From Tricholoma matsutake (lineage: Eukaryota; Basidiomycota; Agaricomycetes; Agaricales; Tricholomataceae), in contig AP026538.1 of assembly GCA_026075535.2 (NCBI GenBank), forward strand, positions 9,176,001 through 9,240,000: 64,000 nt of DNA, in the 5' to 3' direction. The notes beneath the pieces are model-generated. The model had not been told where the DNA came from. It did not search any database and saw only the letters and a list, made by a program, of their open reading frames with translations. Position 1 is the first letter of the stretch; each line of letters opens with the position of its first letter. Both the position numbers and the translations under genes were made by a program. Shown one piece after another: positions 22,900 through 33,008 of this stretch.

Positions 22900-23559
22900 C
22901 AGCTAAAAGTATGTTGAACAATAGAAAAAAACTCATGTGAAAGCGAGACAAGATACAATAAATAAAATAAAAAATTCAGTGGAGCCTGAGGCAGTGACAC
23001 ATCATGAAAGCAGGTACCTGAGGCAGAGACACTGATAGGTTGTCTCCTTGGCTCAAAGGCCAATTCACCATTTCAACCACATTCCACATGAGGTCCCAGA
23101 AGCAGCACGACCACTCCCGACCAAGTCTACTGAGTGCAATATTGTATCGACCACGTCAAAGCATCACCAGCAATGTTGATCGTACTTAGAAACCACATCG
23201 CACAACTTTAGGACTACATTGAAAGCCCCTAAGATCCCTCTAAATGACCATCAAACATTCCCGATCAACTTCAAACAGCCACGACCATGATCGAACATTG
23301 TTGACCATCGTTGATCACCATCGAGCGTTATCGATTGATATCAAGAGACTACGAGCAACATCAGGTGCCGCATTCATTATCTAAATGGTGGAATACCATG
23401 TGCCAGGAAGTATTCCAACTCATGCTCAAACCTGCTGTTAGTAGGTCAGCCTTGTTCCAAGTCCCTATCGCATACAGAACCCGCTGGATGAATTATTGCG
23501 AGACTTAGTGCAGTTTATACACAGAGGACAGTCCCTTTTTAGTTCTATACCCTTTATTA
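22900..23559. other. Unassigned interval with GATC/ATCG-rich simple motifs
   Basis: No gene was recognised. The segment 23090-23340 is full of near-repeats such as GACCATCGTTGATCACCATCG and looks like a decayed repeat. The short frame near 23311-23508 has no known motif. Confidence 0.4.
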
Positions 23560-23790
23560 CTCTTTCATCATATGATATATATCTTTCTTGTTCAGATTCC
23601 AGTCTCCTTTTTGGCCTTGTGCCTTAACTCATATCTTTTGCCTCATGTTCTACACATGTTTCTCATTCCATTTTAGGAAGTTTCTTTGAAACATATAAAA
23701 CTCTGTAGTATCTACTTGGAAAAAAAGAAATCATCTTCACCTATTGTCTCGTATTAAGTTCTAAGAATCAGATCTATCCTCTAAAACAAT
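23560..23790 (-). repeat. Repeat family A/B, diverged copy C (reversed)
   Basis: In reverse orientation this shares with repeats A and B a CTTTTGCCTCATGTT block followed by TTTAGG.AGTTTCTTT and a TAGTATCTAC-like block. The similarity is weaker than between A and B, suggesting an older copy; its limits are uncertain. Confidence 0.45.
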
Positions 23791-24858
23791 CTAAACTTCT
23801 ATGAGTTTTCTCAATCGATGAGAAACCTCTGTGACCATTGTCATCCTTGATCTTCCTTCAATCCTCTGATCGTTACCACTAGCAACCATTCCAACACTTC
23901 CTAGCCATCAGCCATAGTCTTCATATACTATCGACCTATTGAAAGGTCCTCAGAATTCACACATCGACCATCAACGATAAACATCGTTTGCCGTTGATCT
24001 CATCAATTGTCCTCGATATCAATCGATACTCAATTGGACCGTGCCAAACACCTTCGTCTCCTATAGCACTACCTTCACAACTAGTTATCTTTCCATAGGT
24101 TGGACCACGAACATTCAGAATGCATTGCACCCTTCCTCTGACTCGTTGCAAATATCATCGGTTGCCTCATCGGCTGTTTTGGTGGTTTTCCTGGGTTGAG
24201 TATCATCAATGCATCAACAGGGACAGACCAGAAATTTTTGATCAATCTCACCTCTGGAAAACTTGAAAGGACACACAGGAAAGCCAAGAAAAATTGTGAG
24301 AGGTTGGTGCAGATGTGCAGTTTTGGTGACAAGTGGGTTGCAGATGAGAGAAAACAAGGGGAGAGAAGGGGAAACAAGGGGAGAGAAAATGATGAGCGAG
24401 ATAAAAGTTGCCTGAAGGTGGTTGGGATGGAAGCAGAAGGTTATGGCTTCAGAGGTGGATCACAGCCATGAGATGTCCTCCCAATGATGGCAGAAGACTC
24501 AAACTGTGTGCCTCAGTGTACAGAGGGATTTTGGATAGACAGTTTACCAGCATACTGACTGTTCACCATATGGCCATAGATATTGTTGAAATATTAGTAA
24601 TGAAGGGTGAAGGCATCCATAATGACAGGGTAGGATGGTTGGCAATGTTGAGGTGGTAAAACACAGTGGGGTGAGAGTGTGCAGGAGGTGCATAGGAGGT
24701 GCATAGGAGGTGCACATTACTTGACACCCATGACAGATGGACAGGTGACAGGCACGTTCATGTTTACCATGACCGGTTGACTGGCAAGTTCCAATTATGG
24801 TGTCATTTCTGCAAGCCAATCAGCTTTAGAATAAAATGGCCCTCCTATTCATTTGCTT
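23791..24858. other. Unassigned interval
   Basis: No gene or transposon signature was recognised. A small tandem run of GGTGCATAGGA occurs near 24686-24715. Frames in this stretch are short, with no motif. Confidence 0.35.
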
Positions 24859-24866
24859 CCCATCAG

Positions 24867-25429
24867 TAGTGTTTAAAGGTCCAGTTCAGTCTGGTTTTTT
24901 CACCCCCTTTGGACGAACTGCAACCACAACCAGTTGCCTATTATGGTAAGACCCCAAAAAACCAGACTGAACTGCAAAAAACTGGTCCAAAGCAGTTTGG
25001 TCATAACCAGTTTGAACTGACTAAAACTTGTCTTCTCATAGAATTAGTACATAAAACCAGTTGTAAACTATAGTACAGAGTGTATAGTAGTTGACCATAA
25101 AGGTTTTATGGTGATAACAATCCTCTACATCTCAAAAAACACAACTACAAGATGTCATGCAAGTTATATTTTGTAGTCACATATCATTTTAGCCATAGCA
25201 CATGCAATTCTGGACCGTTTCTCTTGAAAATATGGTCAAAAGATGCGTATTTTCGAGGAGTACACAGTAGCAGTTTGAACCGACTTGAACCGGTTTTTAT
25301 CGGTTCGGTTTGGAGCAGTTCTTCCGTCCTGAGAAGCCCAAACTGCAACTGATGGTCTGGTTTTTTGCAGTTCAGTCCGGTTCAGTTGCAGTCTTTTTCC
25401 GGTTTGATGAACCGGACTTTTAAGCACTA
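24867..25429. mobile_element. hAT-type MITE (563 bp)
   Basis: Terminal inverted repeats TAGTGTTTAAAGGTCCAGTTC and TAGTGCTTAAAAGTCCGGTTC differ at 3 of 21 positions. Flanking 8-bp sequences CCCATCAG (24859-24866) and CCCGTCAG (25430-25437) differ by one transition and are read as the target duplication. An 8-bp duplication with TAGTG ends is typical of the hAT superfamily. There is no coding capacity; the subterminal zones are dense in AACTGG/CCAGTT, likely transposase-binding motifs. Confidence 0.8.
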
Positions 25430-25437
25430 CCCGTCAG

Positions 25438-25902
25438 CCAGTCCAGCATCACACACTTGAAGTGACATGTTTAGCAGCAGCATAGACATCTGCTGGTTCA
25501 TTTCATACCCATATGTTGGGACATTTCTTGATGAATAGATTCTGATTTTTGGGTGCACAAAAAGGAGCAATTTTGTTTCAAGATTCCATAACGATTTCGA
25601 CTTCCTTAACATCTATTCAATGGGTAGGCACGCAAAATGGTTTTCACAAGTGGAACAAGAGGTCGCATCAAAGGCACAGCAACATAGGCAAAGACAGAGT
25701 GATCAGTCCATCCCAATTTCCTTTCATTGTCCTATGAGCATACTTATACTAATTCATTGCTTTCTAGCACCAAGGAACTAATATCTGCCCAGCGCTGTGC
25801 AGCATACAAGAAAGCTCATGGTTGCCAAGGAACCTCCTCAAAAATCAAGCCACGCCTGGCAATGCCCTCAGAGCTCATCACAGAGGCTTCACGAGAAGAG
25901 GT
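25438..25902. other. Unassigned interval
   Basis: No gene or repeat was recognised with confidence; only short frames without motifs are present. Confidence 0.35.
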
Positions 25903-26350
25903 CTTTACACTCCCCCACCTTTCCCATTGGACTCCAACTGGAGTCTGACCAGACTGACTGGAGTCCAACTGGAGTCCACTGGGACTGGTCACCAGCCAAC
26001 TGCCTGCAAAGTTGCCAGTCCAGTCCCAGTCCAGTCCAACTGGACTCCAAGTGGAATCCACTCAAACACCGGATTCCACTCAGACTGGTCCAGTGGAGTC
26101 CAGTTGGAGTCCGGTTGGATTCCAGTTGGATTCTGGTTGGAGTCTGGTTGGATTCCAGTTGGATTCCAGTTGGATTCCAGTTGGATTCTGGTTGGAGTCT
26201 GGTTGGATTCCAGTTGGAGTCCGGTTGGAGTCCACTGGGAGTCCAGTCGGATTCCGCTCAAAAATTGTGTAAGAAAAGGAATCGAACCCGATCCCTGTCA
26301 GTTGCTTATATAATCATAACACACAATATAACCATTACACCACAGTACCT
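25903..26350 (-). mobile_element. tRNA-headed SINE-like element, copy 2, long minisatellite
   Basis: On the reverse strand the head runs from 26350: TGGTGTAATGGTTA (A-box-like) and GGGTTCGATTCC (B-box) 45-50 bp later. It is a different head from copies 1 and 3. It passes into a minisatellite of TTGGA(T/C)TCCAG-type 10-12-bp units covering about 25921-26262, then the common tail GGTGGGGGAGTGTAAAG at 25903-25919. The T-arm and acceptor stem of a true tRNA do not form, so it is a tRNA-derived element rather than a tRNA gene. Duplications at the ends were not clear. Confidence 0.65.
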
Positions 26351-26419
26351 TGTTTAAGGTATCATCTACTTGTGCTAGGTACTGTGTGCGGCTGTGTATG
26401 ACAAAGCATATAGCCGCAT

Positions 26420-26560
26420 CATCAAATGTGCCAGCTCATCACTCACCACCACCACCACCACCATCGACGGCCGCCTCCCTCCCTCCTCTCTCTACCACCA
26501 CCACTGCATGGACACCCACCGCCACCACTCCCATGCCCCATCCGCCATCACCACCACCTA
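26420..26560. repeat. CAC/CCA-rich simple sequence
   Basis: CACCACCACCACC runs and CCGCC stretches yield His/Pro-rich frames in several phases. There is no evidence for a gene. Confidence 0.7.
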
Positions 26561-26569
26561 CAAATGAGC

Positions 26570-27180
26570 CCAAACAATGGAACACGGGCCCAAACGACGC
26601 AGATTGCATTGTTTGGGCCCTACATAAGTTTTTTTTTTGTTTGCTTTTTGTTTTTATAAACTAACCAACCTGTTTTTTTTAGCTTTCTAGGTTATAATCT
26701 ACTGGCAACAACACCACGACTCACAAACGAGCCAACATGGGCCCAAACGACGTGATCTGCATTGTTTGGGCCTTATGTAAGTTTTTTTCACTTGGTTTTT
26801 GTTTTTATAAACTAACTAACTCGTTTTTTTAGTTTTCTAGGTTATAATCTACTAGTAATGACACCACCACTTGCAAACGAGCCAACGTGGGCCCAAACGA
26901 TGCAGATCACATCGTTTGGGCCCTTTGTAAGTTTTTTTCACTTGGTTTTTGTTTCTATCAACTAACTAACGCATTTTTTTAGTTTTCTAGGTTATAATCT
27001 ACTAGTAACGACACCACCACTCGCAAACAAGCCAATGCGGGCCCAAACGACGCAGATCACATCATTTGGGCCCTATGTAAGTTTTTTTCATTTGCTTTTT
27101 GTTTTTATGAACTAACTAACTCGTTTTTTTAGTTTTCTAGGTTATAATCTACTAGTAACGACACCACCACCCGCAAACGA
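26570..27180 (+). repeat. Tandem array of 150-bp exon-intron-like units
   Basis: The anchor CTAGGTTATAATCTACT recurs at 26687, 26837, 26987 and 27137, an exact 150-bp period. Each unit has a hairpin whose arms are GGGCCCAAACGA and TCGTTTGGGCCC. It is followed by a GTAAGTTTTTTT donor-like site, a CTAACTAAC branch-like site and a TTTTTTTAG acceptor-like site. So every unit resembles a short exon followed by a 60-bp fungal intron. A partial unit occurs at 1-130 and decayed ones at 17440-17560 and 17960-18060. Confidence 0.75.
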
Positions 27181-27767
27181 ACCAACACACCCACCCCATG
27201 CCTGTGAGCCCCTGCTTGTAGGGTGGATCATGAGTGTGTACAGTCAATGACAATGCCTACCAGCACCCTCCAAAGCCAACAACACACCCACCCCATGCCT
27301 GCAAGCAGAGGCTCGCAGGGTGGATGGGTGGTGAGAGCCCATGCCAACGAGCAGCTGCTCGTCAGGTGGATGGTGGGCACACCAGGGATAAGACGACCAT
27401 GGCACCCATCCCCACACCTATGAGCAACTGCTTGTAGGGTGGATGACAGGTGCAGCTTGCTACGGTGATGGACGCATGCAAGGAGGGGTGGGCGACGACA
27501 CCTACCCCAGACTGCATCCCCCAACCCCCCCTCCCCCGCATTTTGCATGGGGAGGGGTCTTTATTATTTTTAATTTATCTCTGCCCCCCCCCCTCGCACC
27601 GAATGCAAGGGGTATATATATTGTAGTACTTACAAATCCCCCCCTCGCGCCGAACACAAGGGATGTGGTTAATTAAAAATTTTTGATCTTAATTGTTTGA
27701 AAAATACCTCCTCAAAGAATATGAAAAGTTGAGTCATAAATAAACCTTATATTGATCCCCAATAAAT
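27181..27767. repeat. Composite repeat, copy 2 (palindromes and hairpins)
   Basis: This continues the relationship to 130-914: GCAAGCAGAGGCTCGCAG-like and GAGCAGCTGCTC palindromes near 27210, 27300, 27350 and 27425, then CCTCCCC/GGGGAGG hairpins at 27525-27670, then an A/T-rich stretch ending at the SINE-like head. No gene is supported. Confidence 0.65.
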
Positions 27768-28110
27768 CTCCTGTGGCTCAAGTGGTTGAGCACACTTGTT
27801 TGGTTTGTCATGTGATTCCTTATGGTGAGGTCTTGAGTTCAATTCCTGCAGTACACAAATTTATTTTGCGGGTACTTTATGAAATTCACCAAGTCCAAAG
27901 TCCTTTGAGCTCATATCCAATTGACTTATCATTTGGTTGCACTTGGACTCCACTTGGACTCCACTTGGACTCCAATGGGGGATTGAACTCTACATGTCTT
28001 AGTGTAGTTCAATTGGACTCCACTCAGACTCCACTCAGACTCCACTCGGACTCCAGTGGACTCCGGTCAGTCCAGTCAGAGTCCACTAGGACAGGTGGGG
28101 GACTGTAAAG
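27768..28110 (+). mobile_element. tRNA-headed SINE-like element, copy 3
   Basis: The head starts CTCCTGTGGCTCAAGTGG with GAGTTCAATTCCTGC as B-box, nearly the same as copy 1. The body resembles copy 1, then a minisatellite of GGACTCCACTT units covers about 27946-28090. It ends AGGTGGGGGACTGTAAAG, the shared tail. It directly precedes a coding fragment. Confidence 0.62.
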
Positions 28111-28525
28111 TACTGCACAAGAACTACACTATTCGCCACTGTTTAAAGATGCTGCTAAGAGTGCCGACCTTTTGGATGAGACTGGCTTAGATACCTGGGA
28201 CTCAGGACCACCATATCTGACAGGACCACCTTCTGACAGCCCTCACAAAGTCACTTTTATGAAACGTTTGGAGGAGGTGATGGATGGGTGGCATATGCAT
28301 ATGTTGAGGGAACAGCAGCTGAGATGGTCCGACATCCCTACCAAAACATTGTGCAAGAAAATGAACAGGGGTATTGTAGAGTGGGAATCAGGGAGAGTTG
28401 TTGTGGCTGAATATAACGATGGTCATTGCGAGTGTGCAATGGCACGGATTTGGCTTCAATGGATTGCTCATGAAGTGCATGGTATTTATCTCCAAGTCTC
28501 TGCTAGATTGAGCAGTACAGTATAA
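28111..28525 (+). pseudogene. Unknown coding fragment (..LYSPLFKDAAKSADLLDETG..)
   Basis: An open frame of about 138 codons runs from the SINE-like tail to a TAA at 28523-28525, which lies inside the hAT target duplication. It includes DETGLDTWDSGPPYLTGPP, MKRLEEVMDGWH and ARIWLQWIA. There are no known motifs. The composition is protein-like (many Trp, Glu, Arg), with CGx-to-TGx type Cys (HCECAM). It is convergent with the Ulp1 gene and probably part of the same transposon-associated gene set. Its 5' part is missing. Confidence 0.5.
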
Positions 28526-28527
28526 TG

Positions 28528-29914
28528 TAGTGTATAAGGGTCCTATTTGGTTCGGTTGCCTCCAAAAGACTGGTTTAAACTGGTCTTACTGGTGTTTTTT
28601 CGAGTATAGCTTAATTCTATTATATACTAACTACATTTACACACTGCGAGCAGTTGCTCGCAGCCGTGGTGTATGAGAATAAAAATGAAAATGAAAAATG
28701 AAATAGAAAATGAAATAGAAAAAAGAAATGGCCCCACCATCTCACATTTGTAGCGAGGGTGGGGGGTTGTTGTCTTGTCCCTGCCATTCGTGCTTCCCGT
28801 TGTCCCTTTCCCCACTGTTTGTTGTCCCCACCATTTATTGTCCCCTTGATTTGTTGTTGTTGTCCCCACTGTTCACTGCCATTCGTCATTCATTGTCCCT
28901 GGTGTTTTGTCATTCATTCACGTTGTTGTTTGTCATCCCCCCACTCATCATTGTCGTCCCCCTAATTCATCACCTTTGTTGTCCCCGCAATTCGTCGCCT
29001 TCGTCATCCCCGTGATTCATTGTTGTGTTGTCGTTGTCATCCCTGCAATTTGTCATCATCAGCACCTCCATCTCCCCCCACAAGCAGTGGCTCGCAGGCA
29101 GGGTGGTAGTGCTGTGTGATGTGGTGTAGGTGGCCTAGGTTGTTGTCCAGCAAAGGGCCCATTGCCATCCTGCAAGCAGAGGCTCACAGTGACAGCGTAG
29201 GGGGCTGGCATTGGCCGTCATCATCATCATCATCATCCAGAAACAGGCCCATTGCCACCCTGCAAGCAGAGGCTCACAGCAGTAATGCAAGGCTTGCGTG
29301 TGTCATTTGGTATGGGAGCTCATGATCAAAATGCAACTAAAAACAAAGAAAAAACATGTAGTTAGTAAAAGAAAGAAGAAATAAAACATAAAAAACATAC
29401 CATAGGAGGCCCAAATGACGCTAGGTCATTGTTTGGGCCCCTGCTTTGCATTTGTTGGTTTGGGTGGTTGTGGTTGTGGACCAGGTGGTGATGCAGCACA
29501 GGATGTCCATCACGCATGAATGTTTGTAATTACAAACAAATGCATCAACACGTGTTCGTTTACTGTAAACAAACACATACAGCTAAGACAAACATGTACA
29601 ACAACTTCAAAGATACATAAACCCAGACCTCCCCACTTATTCTTGGGGCATCCCCCCTCTCGTCAGTATATGTATAAGTAACTTTAGTATTTAGGTACAT
29701 GAATACATAGTTATTTGTGGGTACAAAAAGACTGGTTGAGACTGGTTGAGACCAGTCTTTGATTGGTTTTTGTGACTTTTAAATAAGTATCAACCACTAA
29801 CTGGACTGCAGGCCATTTTGGATGGACCAAGACTGACAGTTTGGTCTCTTGTGGTTAAGTTTGGTTAAGGGTCTGGTCTTTTTCCGGTCTTATGGACTGG
29901 ACCCTCAAACACTA
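28528..29914. mobile_element. hAT-like non-autonomous element 2 (1387 bp), TSD GTATAATG
   Basis: It starts TAGTGTATAAGGGTCC and ends in the inverse of TAGTGTTTGAGGGTCC. A perfect 8-bp duplication GTATAATG flanks it (28520-28527, 29915-29922), diagnostic for hAT-type transposition. The interior shares GCAAGCAGAGGCTC palindromes, GGGCCCATTGCCA blocks and G/T-rich stretches with element 1 at 16980-18448, in the opposite orientation. It has no transposase. The insertion separates two convergent gene ends. Confidence 0.85.
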
Positions 29915-29933
29915 GTATAATGTCATACATGGC

Positions 29934-31184
29934 TCATGGAACAAGAGGTGGTAGTGCGAGAAGGTGTCTGAAAAGCAAGGCTCTGAAAGGTACCATATCT
30001 TGTTCAACCATATCTGTAACATAAAACCCATGCAACACTGTCACAATGGTCGACAAGACCCATAACCCACAGTCGATGCCATTTGATTGCATGATGTGAA
30101 CCTAAAGATGAGCTGGATGACATATTAATTCTGCAACACAAGTTGGAACACTTACCACAACTGGCCAAGCTGTCCAGCCTTTGTTGGTTGCCACATGGAA
30201 GGGGTGACTGTGCTTGTTGGCAAGGGCCACAAGATGGTTAATGAGTTGCATGATTTCCTATGGTAGCAGATAGTATCAGAGATCAGGAACCTTCCTTGCA
30301 AATGAGTGCACCTTTATTTCACATTTCCATGAAGAACTTTCCGACAGACTGTCAAAGAGGAAAAGCTCATGATTGTGTGGAAAGATACAACAGAGCACCC
30401 AGTGGAGATTAGGATGAGTTTGATGGATCAGGAGAATCCAGACATATTTGCTCCAGTATTCGGTGTGGTGGCATCGCCTCCAGATGTCATCATTGGAGGC
30501 ATTGTAGCGTACCATTGGGAGGTCGAAGGTTGTGAACAGCACACACTGCTGGCTTGTTGGGTTATCAAAAAATGTGTGGAGGGTGGCTGCAATGACATTG
30601 AGACAAACATCATTGAGATGTTCATTTGGTGAGTTCATGATAGCAAGGTCCTTTGGCTCAAAATAAATGTGGGCACCAAGATAGCTATGAATGCAAGCAG
30701 CTTGCAGTGACACAACAGCACTAGGTAGCTGATGCTGGAGGTCATCAAGAAGGTTTCTGTCCTTTGTAACATGGTCCTGTTGTCTGTATGTCATTAAATT
30801 CCACAAGTCAGAAAAGGTTTGCCATACTGGGACAGACCAAATCAGAGTGATATTGCACTGATGAGGGTCGATATTGACATTGTCAGCCTGGTTATCTGCA
30901 CCATTTTCATCATTGAGAAGATCATTCAAGATAATGGCCTCGCTGTCTGGGATAGGGAAGACTGGGTCATCTATCAGATTGTGGCCTTCATTGCCATCTT
31001 GTGTATCAGTCTCAAAGCTTGTTGGGAGCTGAGGAAGGTTGGCAGGTGGAGAACATGTGTGATGCAATGGCAGTATGCCTACAATAGTTTGAGCTGTAGA
31101 AAGTTGGGCTTTAAATTGAGCACTAGCAGCAAGGGGGTTTGTCCAACGTGATTTGAGGTTGAGGAGGGATGTCCATTGATGATG
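29934..31184 (-). CDS. Ulp1-type (C48) cysteine peptidase, KDZ-associated
   Basis: Three exons on the reverse strand (31184-30312, 30257-30156, 30101-29934) are separated by two 54-bp introns (GTGCAC..TAG and GTAAGT..TAG). They give a continuous 379-residue frame from the first exon edge. The peptidase core shows WILLIHQTHPNLHWVLCCIF with the catalytic His, FLFDSL with the Asp, and QSNGIDCG with the oxyanion Gln and nucleophile Cys. By family this cleaves SUMO-like conjugates. Such modules accompany KDZ transposases in mushrooms. The N-terminal part (WTNPLAASAQFKAQL) looks like the C-terminus of a KDZ protein, and the frame opens at an acceptor (TTTAG), so upstream exons are missing. Confidence 0.75.
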
Positions 31185-31302
31185 CTAAACCTGGAAACCC
31201 AAACAAAACCTACTAAATGGCTTCGGATGGTATAACACAAGTCAGAGGAAGGATGCAAGGCCCTCTAGATGTCACCTGTCAGACCGACCATCAAATAGTC
31301 AT

Positions 31303-31727
31303 TGTAAGGGGACTAGGGGGGTGCCCTGTGTGTTTCTCCTATTTTTTCCATTTGTTCTATATTTTTCCTCACTTTATTTCCTTCTATCCTTCATTTCTAT
31401 GATTTTTCTGGATTTTATTACTAATTTTCCCTTTCTATCATGTTTGTGCATGTTGACAGTTTTATATTTAGAGGCAGAGCACCCCTTCCGACATCTACCC
31501 CTTGGTATGATGTCATTCAGCAGCCTTGATCTGCCTATCTCTGCCTTTTCTATTTTTAGGTTATTATTTGACTTTTGTCGTCTTCACATATAGTGGGCAT
31601 CGGCAAAGGGATCCTTAGAGTTTTCTCTTCGGATTTCCCTTTGCTAGGTGCGTCCCCAATCCCTGTACTATGTAGTATAATTTTAACTTCAGATTTCCCT
31701 TTGCTAGAGGCTGAGGTTGCCCTTATA
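31303..31727 (+). repeat. 5' LTR of E
   Basis: TGTAAGGGGACTAGG...CCCTTATA. The last bases were probably CCCTTACA, as in the copy at 61263-61685, giving an 8-bp inverted terminus with TGTAAGGG. A TATA-like ACATATA lies near 31586. Confidence 0.92.
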
Positions 31728-31739
31728 GTAGAAAACTCT
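31617..31739 (+). promoter_or_regulatory. Self-priming pair of E: LTR site and primer-binding site
   Basis: AGAAAACTCT (31730-31739) starts two bases after the LTR and is the exact reverse complement of AGAGTTTTCT at LTR bases 31617-31626. That LTR site lies about 30 bp downstream of the TATA-like motif. The same pair is kept in the F copy. The layout equals that of N1 and suggests a self-primed mechanism with the transcript starting near 31617. Confidence 0.55.
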
Positions 31740-31892
31740 CCCCTAAGGCCCGAAATTGCAAACGCACTGCCCACGATAGGCAGGTACGGAGTGGACGATG
31801 CTTCCCAAAGCTCCACAGACTCCTTACACACTGTTCCAGACAGTCTTGCCCTTACTGCACCACCATTTTTGCCAAATGCGCCCCCTAGCAAC

Positions 31893-33008
31893 ATGGACAC
31901 ATCAGAGTGCCTTGATGCACTTGAAAGCAACATTTCTGGAATACATGCACAAATTGATTCGCTTAAATCTACAATCAAAAACTTTGTCAGGACCCTCCAG
32001 ACTAACCCTACGACCAATATTCCCCCCATTGCGACTCCAAGTGCACCCAACAATGACATACTGCCAAACGCGCCCACTAAAGAGCGTGCCCAGATCAAAC
32101 TGTCTCCCCCCACTGAATTTAATGGTGCACATGTGCAGGGATGTGCATTCCTTAATTCCTGTGAGTTATACATCAGTCTCCAGTCGCATCAATTCATCAA
32201 TGAGGCTGCAAAAATTTATTGGGCCTTCACATACATGAAATCTGAACGCGCCTATCTCTACGTGGACCGTATTCTGTGTCAAACTAAAGAACTCAGTTCT
32301 CTACTTTTCTCCACTTGGGGTGACTTTCGAGCCGAGTTTGTATGCCACTTTGGTCCCCTCAACGAGTGCCACCAAGCAGTGACATGACTCAAGTCATCCT
32401 CTTACCACCAGGCACGTCAATCCGTGGACAATTATATCAATGAGTTTAAGGATTTGGTGGACATGGCAGGATATGGGAGTGGGCTACCAGTGGTGGTGAA
32501 GTTCCGATGGGGCCTCAACCAAGAAATTCAGGACCAGATTGCACAGATGTTGGAAGGGCGCCCAGCGGATGATGATATCTATGCTTGGTATGAAGCTGCT
32601 TCACTCTGTGACAAGAACTGACTCACAAATGTGGTGTTTAATGCTGCATTCCATGCTCCAACTACCACTCATGTGCCCTACACCTTCAATCGAACCCTTC
32701 CCCACCTTAACCCCATTCCTGTTCGTCAGACTCCCACACCAGCTGTCAATGTCCCAGTACCAATGGATGTTGATGCAGCCCGCAGCCATGCATGTAGGTT
32801 GGATCTCTGCTACCATTGTGGGGAAACTGGGCACAGAGCTGGAGCGTGTCCCCATCATCAGGATATCCGCATGCTCACCCCCGAGGGGCGAGATGAACTC
32901 CTCCAAGACTTGTTGGCACTTGTAGATGTCAAGGAAGCGAAGGAGCAGGTTGCAGAGGAGATCAAGTCAGAAGTTGTAGAGGAGCAGGATTTTTCTATTT
33001 GCAGCGAG
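31893..33008 (+). pseudogene. E gag
   Basis: The likely start is ATG at 31893 (MDTSECLDALESN). A short coiled-coil-like start precedes the capsid core (SPPTEFNGAHVQG, NSCELYISLQ, YWAFTYMKSERA, VDNYINEFKDLVDMAGY). A standard zinc knuckle CYHCGETGHRAGAC follows at about 32810. TGA at 32385-32387 and 32619-32621 replaces expected Arg. The frame ends near 33008, and the protease continues in another frame from about 32999, so either a frameshift or programmed shifting separates gag from pol. Confidence 0.82.

Noticed and set aside
25989..26313. Ser/Trp/Pro repeat protein over the minisatellite
   Set aside because: All phases of the 10-12-bp repeat give open frames on both strands, the expected result for this repeat, and it lies inside the SINE-like element.
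26350..26664. His/Pro-rich open frames
   Set aside because: They come from CAC/CCA simple sequence and occur in several phases without motifs.
26570..27180. CRISPR array
   Set aside because: The period is 150 bp with nearly identical units and no unique spacers, and the sequence is eukaryotic.
915..28110. tRNA-like A and B boxes as functional tRNA genes
   Set aside because: The acceptor and T stems do not pair properly and the sequences are tied to a shared minisatellite and tail, so they are SINE-like heads.
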